From assembly GCF_016862975.1 (NCBI RefSeq), contig NZ_BONZ01000082.1:1-64000 (forward strand): a DNA stretch of 64,000 nt, given 5' to 3'. The DNA is from Rugosimonospora africana. Lineage in GTDB: Bacteria; Actinomycetota; Actinomycetes; Mycobacteriales; Micromonosporaceae. Below, piece after piece: positions 59,758-64,000 of the stretch; the first letter of the stretch is position 1; each line of letters opens with the position of its first letter. The position numbers and the translations under genes are program-made. Below the pieces are notes generated by a model that ran no database searches, was not told the DNA's origin, and was given only the letters and a program-made list of their open reading frames with translations.

Positions 59758-62700
59758 CTATCGGTGCTCGTCCTTCAGGGAGGCCAGGAACTCGTCGGCG
59801 CGGCGGACGAACAAGCGGTTTCCCCCTTCGGCAGACAACGAGCGGCTTTTTTCGGCGGCTGCCTTGACAACGGCGACGGGCTCGCCATGGGCCTGCATCA
59901 GGCGGGCCCGCAGCAGGAGGAGCAAGCTCTCGGCATAGCGCTGGCCGTACGCGTCGAGACTCTGCTGAGCCCGGTCAAGCGCCACTCCAGCTTCGGCTGT
60001 TCTGCCTGCCACTAGCCACATCTCCGCCAGTAGTCCCTGGTAGAAGGGCAGTCCATGCAACGGGGGGTCCACCATTGTGGTGGTCAGGATCTGATCGGCC
60101 TCAACTGCGGCTTCGGACGCGTCGCCGCCGGACAGGGCGCGTATCCAGCACAGAGCAGTCCGCACATACGGGGAGACGTTGCTGAAACTCCCGAGGTTCG
60201 CGGAGGTCCATCGCTGCGCCGCTCGCTTGGCGAAGGTGGGGTCGCCGATCATCGCAGCGGTCATGGTCGTGTAGTGAGCCCAAACCGCGACCGCGTAGAT
60301 GTCGTCGCCGGCGGCCGCCTCCTGCGCGTCCAGCATGGCCTGCGCCGCGTCGATGTCGCCGTGCAGAGCGGCCAATGTTGCCTGCAACGGCAGTCCGAAG
60401 TACCGCTGCATGTCATACCGCAACAGATTCTCCTCCTTCCGGACGAGGACCTTGGACATCATGTTGTTACCTTCGGTGAAGTGCTCCAACCCGGTGTCGA
60501 TGTTGCCGCGATCCCATTGATACTGACCTGAAGCCAGCTCGCCATACCCCCGCACCACCGGATCGGCCGAGGTCATGCCGATGTCGAACAACAGCCGGGA
60601 CAATTCGAAACGGTCCGCCCGCAGACTGCTCCATGATGCGACCATGCGGATGAACAGGAAGTCGGCCGCTTCGGCCGCCATCCCGAGACCGCGTGCCAGG
60701 TGCTCGGCGCGTTCCAGCAGTTCGAAGTATGAGCCGGTGAATCCGGCCTGCCGCAGGAACACCGCGCCGAGCAGTGAGAGTGCGGACAGCTCCAGCTCCG
60801 CCAGACCGGCCGTCCGTGCGACCTGCACGGCCGACTGCAGGTGCCGCTGCGCGGCCTCGAAGGCGGATTTCGCCGCCGCATGGCGACCGGCGCGCAGCAA
60901 TGCCCCCGCGGTTCGGACGGGATCCGCGACCGGACCGGCCGCCCACAGATGGAAGGCGGTGCGCTCCGCGACGAAATCGTCCGAGAAGTTCGTCTGCTCG
61001 AGAGCATCCGCGATGCGCAGATGGAGGCTTGCGGCCCGCCGCCTGGGCACCATCTCGGAAATGGCTTCGCGGATAAGGTCATGGGCGAAGCGGAACGAGA
61101 ACGGATCTCCCGGGAGCGGACCGAGAACCCCGAGGCCCTCCAGGGGGTCGAGCCGGTCGAGGCAGGTCTGAACGTCGGACCCGGTCGCGTGCGCGAGGAC
61201 GGCGAGGGCGACGGTACGACCGGCGACAGCGGCAACTTGCAGCAGATCGTGAATGTCGTCGCCGAGATCAGCGGTCCGGATGCGGACGATGTCTCGTACC
61301 GCGGACGGTACCCCCGCCCGAGTTGCCACCTTCTCGCTGAGAGCCCCGCGGTCGGCGAGCAGCCGGCACAGCTCCCGCACAAAGAACGCGTTGCCTTCGG
61401 TACGAGCATAGATGTCATCGACCGCCTCAGGATCAGGCTCCTGGCCGGTCTCCCGGCGGACGAGTTCGGTCACCTCGTCCAGGGTGAGCTGCTTGAGCCT
61501 GACGCGGCGGTGACCCTGCGCCCGACTGATCTTGGATAGGGTCTGGGACAGTTCGGAACTGGGTGCGGGCGCACGGTCACGGAGTACGCCCATGAGCGTG
61601 GTAGCCGCCGGAAGGCGAGTCCCCAGGTGGCTGAAGAGCTTGAGCGAGGTGACATCAGCCCATTGCAGGTCGTCCACGACGATCAGCGCCGGCCGCTGCG
61701 CGGCGACCTGGCCGACCACCGAGACGACTTCCTCGAACATCCGGAACTGAGCACCACCATCCAGCAGCCGTGGCGGCCCGAGGAGGTCGTCGGAGGGCGT
61801 GACGAGATGACCGAGGGGCCCGGCGAGTCGCTCGTTGCGTTCGGGGGCCGGCATCGTTTGCAGGAGCGCCCCGACCGCGTTGAGCCAGGGCCACATGGAC
61901 GGTGTCCCGCCACCCTCCAGACACACACCCCAGACGACCAGCACGCCTCGCCGCTCCGCCTCCGCGCCGACCTCCTCCAACAGGCTGGTCTTCCCCACCC
62001 CGGGTTCACCCTCGACGATGACGATCTCCGCACCGGCCGACTGCACCGCCCGCAGCAGCAGAGCGATCTCTTCCGCTCGGCCCACGAAGCCGGCTCTGCC
62101 CGCGAGCATCCCGCGGTCGTCATCGTGCGGCGGTCGCCCGGTCTCCGGCGACACCGGTGCGGTCAGCACTCGACGATGCGCGGCCTGAAGCGCTGCGCCC
62201 GGCGTGATACCGAGATCCTCGTTCAGGCGCGCACGGACCGTGGAGAACACGGCCAGCGCCTCGGCTCGGTGACCAGCCGCGTAGAGGGCATCGATCAAGC
62301 TCGCCTGAATGAGCTCGTGCAACGGGGCCATCTTCGCGGCGATCTGCAGCGCCGGCAGAACCTGCTGAAGTCGGCCGGACATCACCGCGAGCCCGGCGGC
62401 CGCCAGACAGGCGTCGAAGAACTCGTTCTCCAGCGCTACGAAGATGGGCATCGCGGAGGATTCGCGGGGCTCCCCCGCACCAGCCGGCCCACGCCAGAGA
62501 CGCAGTGCCTCCAGGTACCGGTCCAGCCCAGCCTCGTGACGCCGCCCGGCCACAGCAGTCTTGGCGGCCTCGACATGTTCCCGGAAGGTCACCAGATCCA
62601 GCCTGCCGGGGTCCGGCACGAACATGTAGCCGTCTCCACGGCGGCGCAGGTAGGACTCAGCGCGACGGGTCGCGAGCGAGGGATCGAACAGCCGCCGCAA

Positions 62701-62946
62701 CGCTCCGATGTACTTGTGCAGCACGTTGACGGCACTGGCGGGCGGATCTTCGCCCCAGATGAGATCGATAAGTCCGGCCGTGCTCGTGGGCTGTCCCGCG
62801 TGCGCGAGCAGCACCGCCAACAGCCGGGCCTGCTGCCTCGGACCGGGATCGAGCTCGACGCCGCTCCGCCAGATCCGCAGCGGGCCGAGGATTTGCAGAA
62901 TCGGGGCGTCTTCGGGGTACGCGCCGGGATGGAGGGGCTCAGACAC
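59758..62946 (-). CDS. SARP-type regulator with BTAD, AAA ATPase and TPR-like domains
   Basis: The 1062-residue protein begins with an OmpR-like winged helix (about 18-100, ILGPLRIWRSGVELDPGPRQ) and a bacterial transcriptional activation domain (about 115-265, DLVTFREHVEAAKTAVAGRR). An ATPase module follows with P-loop GEPGVGKTSL (K319) and Walker B LIVVDDLQWADV, and then TPR-like helices (about 650-1050). There is no C-terminal LuxR helix-turn-helix. Proteins of this AfsR/large-SARP type switch on secondary-metabolite or stress genes and read ATP state. The gene starts with GTG after GGAG. It is convergent with the haloperoxidase-like gene, and no biosynthetic cluster lies next to it in this window. 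Its targets may lie beyond the right end. Confidence 0.9.
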   Translation of the reverse strand: MSEPLHPGAYPEDAPILQILGPLRIWRSGVELDPGPRQQARLLAVLLAHAGQPTSTAGLIDLIWGEDPPASAVNVLHKYIGALRRLFDPSLATRRAESYLRRRGDGYMFVPDPGRLDLVTFREHVEAAKTAVAGRRHEAGLDRYLEALRLWRGPAGAGEPRESSAMPIFVALENEFFDACLAAAGLAVMSGRLQQVLPALQIAAKMAPLHELIQASLIDALYAAGHRAEALAVFSTVRARLNEDLGITPGAALQAAHRRVLTAPVSPETGRPPHDDDRGMLAGRAGFVGRAEEIALLLRAVQSAGAEIVIVEGEPGVGKTSLLEEVGAEAERRGVLVVWGVCLEGGGTPSMWPWLNAVGALLQTMPAPERNERLAGPLGHLVTPSDDLLGPPRLLDGGAQFRMFEEVVSVVGQVAAQRPALIVVDDLQWADVTSLKLFSHLGTRLPAATTLMGVLRDRAPAPSSELSQTLSKISRAQGHRRVRLKQLTLDEVTELVRRETGQEPDPEAVDDIYARTEGNAFFVRELCRLLADRGALSEKVATRAGVPSAVRDIVRIRTADLGDDIHDLLQVAAVAGRTVALAVLAHATGSDVQTCLDRLDPLEGLGVLGPLPGDPFSFRFAHDLIREAISEMVPRRRAASLHLRIADALEQTNFSDDFVAERTAFHLWAAGPVADPVRTAGALLRAGRHAAAKSAFEAAQRHLQSAVQVARTAGLAELELSALSLLGAVFLRQAGFTGSYFELLERAEHLARGLGMAAEAADFLFIRMVASWSSLRADRFELSRLLFDIGMTSADPVVRGYGELASGQYQWDRGNIDTGLEHFTEGNNMMSKVLVRKEENLLRYDMQRYFGLPLQATLAALHGDIDAAQAMLDAQEAAAGDDIYAVAVWAHYTTMTAAMIGDPTFAKRAAQRWTSANLGSFSNVSPYVRTALCWIRALSGGDASEAAVEADQILTTTMVDPPLHGLPFYQGLLAEMWLVAGRTAEAGVALDRAQQSLDAYGQRYAESLLLLLRARLMQAHGEPVAVVKAAAEKSRSLSAEGGNRLFVRRADEFLASLKDEHR

Positions 62947-63208
62947 GCCCTTGCTCTCCTACCACGAGATGTCTGATCATCTGCCCGTCGGCGATCGACA
63001 ATGGGCTCGCGCTCGGGCGCGGCGGAAAGGAGACAGGCATGGTCTCAATGATTGCTTCGCAGCCGCCCGTCCGGCAATCAGATGCGTCTTCGGATTCTCG
63101 GTCCGCCACGGCTCTGGCATCGGTGCTGCCGAGCTCGACCCGGGCCCCTGCAGCAGGCGTTGAGCCTCGCCGCAGCAGAGGTTGCGGCGACCAGTTGTTG
63201 CAGTGTGG

Positions 63209-63379
63209 TCATGGAGTGGTGGCCTCCCTGTCCAGCGTTGGCGCCTGTTCGGCGCCGACGGCGGTGCAGATCTTCTGCTTGTACGCGTCGTTCTCGAAGG
63301 ATTGCACCGCGATCTGTTCGTCCGGGTGGGCTCTGTGCCAGGCGTCGGACGACGACTGGAATGCGGCCTCAGCCGGGCA
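63209..63379 (-). pseudogene. Relic of an ABC sugar-binding protein
   Basis: One minus-strand frame, closed by stops at both ends, reads EAAFQSSSDAWHRAHPDEQI, then [13 protein letters not shown], and then TAVGAEQAPTL. This is the characteristic N-terminal block of family 1 extracellular solute-binding proteins ([37 protein letters not shown]-like). There is no start, no signal peptide and no C-terminal domain, and no permease genes are nearby. It is a 56-residue remnant of a larger gene. Confidence 0.7.
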
Positions 63380-63467
63380 TCAACCAAGGCGGAGAGTGAA
63401 CCGCCGCCCGACGGTCGTCTGTCGTGGGTCGGTGCCCAACCCACCTGGAGGCGGTTCGACACCGATT

Positions 63468-63531
63468 GACCGAGCGATCCACGCTGGGCCGATACTGCCC
63501 CGCAGGGGTCGGGTGCGTGGATCGCTCGGTC
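63468..63531. terminator. Long hairpin with 17-bp perfect arms
   Basis: Arms 63468-63484 (GACCGAGCGATCCACGC) and 63515-63531 are exact reverse complements around a 30-base loop that holds a second small stem (CCCC-GCA-GGGG). It lies 37 bases past the stop of the ricin-type lectin gene and is probably its terminator. The length of the arms also recalls a mobile-element end. Confidence 0.65.
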
Positions 63532-63567
63532 CCGAGGCGAATCCCGTCCGTTCTGGTCCGGCCAACG

Positions 63568-64000
63568 TCAGACGCTGGTCAGCGTCCAGAGGTGGTCGGC
63601 CGTACCGTTGTCGCCCCATTGCAGCACCTGCGCACCGGAGCTGGTGCTCGTGTTGGTGACACCGAGGACCAGTCCGCTGTTGACGCTGCGGATCTTGTAG
63701 TGACCGGCGCCGTCGGACGCGAGGGTCCAGAGGTGATCGGCGGTGCCCGTGTCGCCCCAGACAAGGGCGGTTGCCCCCTGGCTGGTGGAGGCGTTCTGGA
63801 TGCCGAGGACAAGGCTGCTCAGTTGGTTGACAATCTTGTACTGCCCATTACCCGAGGACACGAGCGTCCAGACCTGTGAGGTGCTGGAGTTGCTGCCGGC
63901 CTGCACCGCGGCGGTGCCCCATGCGGTCCCGGAGTTGAGCGTGTCAAGCCGCAGGTTGCTGTTGGCATTGACGATCCTGTACGTGCCCGACAGGTCGGTC
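63568..64000 (-). CDS. Ricin-type beta-trefoil lectin domain, 3' end of a secreted protein gene (partial)
   Basis: The frame is open from the window edge to the stop at 63568, giving 144 codons. The visible part holds three repeats of a beta-trefoil: TYRIVNANSNLRLDTLNSG, then GQYKIVNQLSSLVLGIQN with SQGATALVWGDTGTADHLW, and then HYKIRSVNSGLVLGVTN with SSGAQVLQWGDNGTADHLW. Each ends in a QxW-like motif (QVW, HLW). Such domains anchor secreted glycosidases or other enzymes to glycans. The catalytic part lies beyond the right end and cannot be named. A long hairpin follows the stop. Confidence 0.88.
   Translation of the reverse strand, partial: TDLSGTYRIVNANSNLRLDTLNSGTAWGTAAVQAGSNSSTSQVWTLVSSGNGQYKIVNQLSSLVLGIQNASTSQGATALVWGDTGTADHLWTLASDGAGHYKIRSVNSGLVLGVTNTSTSSGAQVLQWGDNGTADHLWTLTSV

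Larger units (their letters stand above)
62947..63567. other. 621-bp stretch with decayed coding sequence
   Basis: No intact gene is present. The stretch contains the sugar-binding-protein relic at 63209-63379 and the long hairpin at 63468-63531. The rest has no clear coding signature. Confidence 0.6.

Noticed and set aside
62977-63462. Minus-strand Arg/Pro/Ser-rich open frame as a gene
   Set aside because: The real coding memory here is in another frame (sugar-binding protein relic); this frame is noise.

Overview
The window is a high-GC actinomycete chromosome segment. The signs are strong third-position G/C, frequent GTG starts with AGGAG-type ribosome sites, actinobacterial lipoprotein, Tat and SARP families, and long antisense open frames caused by GC bias. 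I see no rRNA, no tRNA, no CRISPR array and no transposase. It reads as accessory or arm-like chromosome: many small operons, many regulators, secreted enzymes and a few decayed genes.

Layout. (1) 0.1-8.6 kb: a PBP4-type D,D-carboxypeptidase, then a translationally coupled operon of crotonase, ADP-forming acyl-CoA synthetase and crotonase. Next come an RpiR-type regulator and a divergent APC amino-acid permease whose intergenic region holds palindromes built on TTGCGT. (2) 8.6-10 kb: an orphan RarA/MgsA C-terminal-like protein and a 46-bp palindrome. (3) 10-19 kb: two MacB/FtsX-type ABC modules with lipoproteins, surrounding a kinase-first two-component system. (4) 19-21 kb: a DesK/NarL-type two-component system. 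(5) 21-28 kb: secreted proteins, including a family 8 polysaccharide lyase, a right-handed beta-helix protein and a Tat-exported phospholipase C. (6) 28-33 kb: NAD synthetase, an SMP-30 lactonase, an Lrp regulator, an MFS pump and a metallo-beta-lactamase-fold hydrolase.

(7) 33-40 kb is the most interesting part. A tightly overlapping operon encodes an ArsR repressor, an ArsN1-like acetyltransferase, a Cys-rich flavoprotein and an unknown protein, with a 29-bp palindrome in front of arsR. Beside it lie a SRPBCC protein plus a VKOR-like CxxC membrane protein, and a convergent, 4-bp-overlapping pair made of a Tes/MJ0619-type radical SAM enzyme and a Cys-containing methyltransferase. Together they could be an organoarsenical (arsinothricin-like) detoxification or biosynthesis locus. 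Alternatively they are two neighbouring systems, one of them an undescribed radical SAM pathway.

(8) 40-44 kb: housekeeping-like small genes (rhomboid-like, GNAT, P-loop kinase, RibD/DHFR-like) and a truncated YCII-like gene. (9) 44-48 kb: a coupled pair of ABC exporters preceded by a promoter, a leaderless 9-codon ORF and stacked hairpins that look like an attenuator. (10) 48-54 kb: a 2070-residue secreted RHS/YD-repeat protein, separated from the exporters by a strong terminator. (11) 55-63 kb: P-loop kinase, beta-carbonic anhydrase, Tat-exported amidohydrolase, haloperoxidase-type hydrolase and a large SARP-AAA-TPR regulator. (12) 63-64 kb: a relic of an ABC sugar-binding protein and the 3' end of a secreted ricin-type lectin gene. 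All functions are read from motifs and context; no database search was run.
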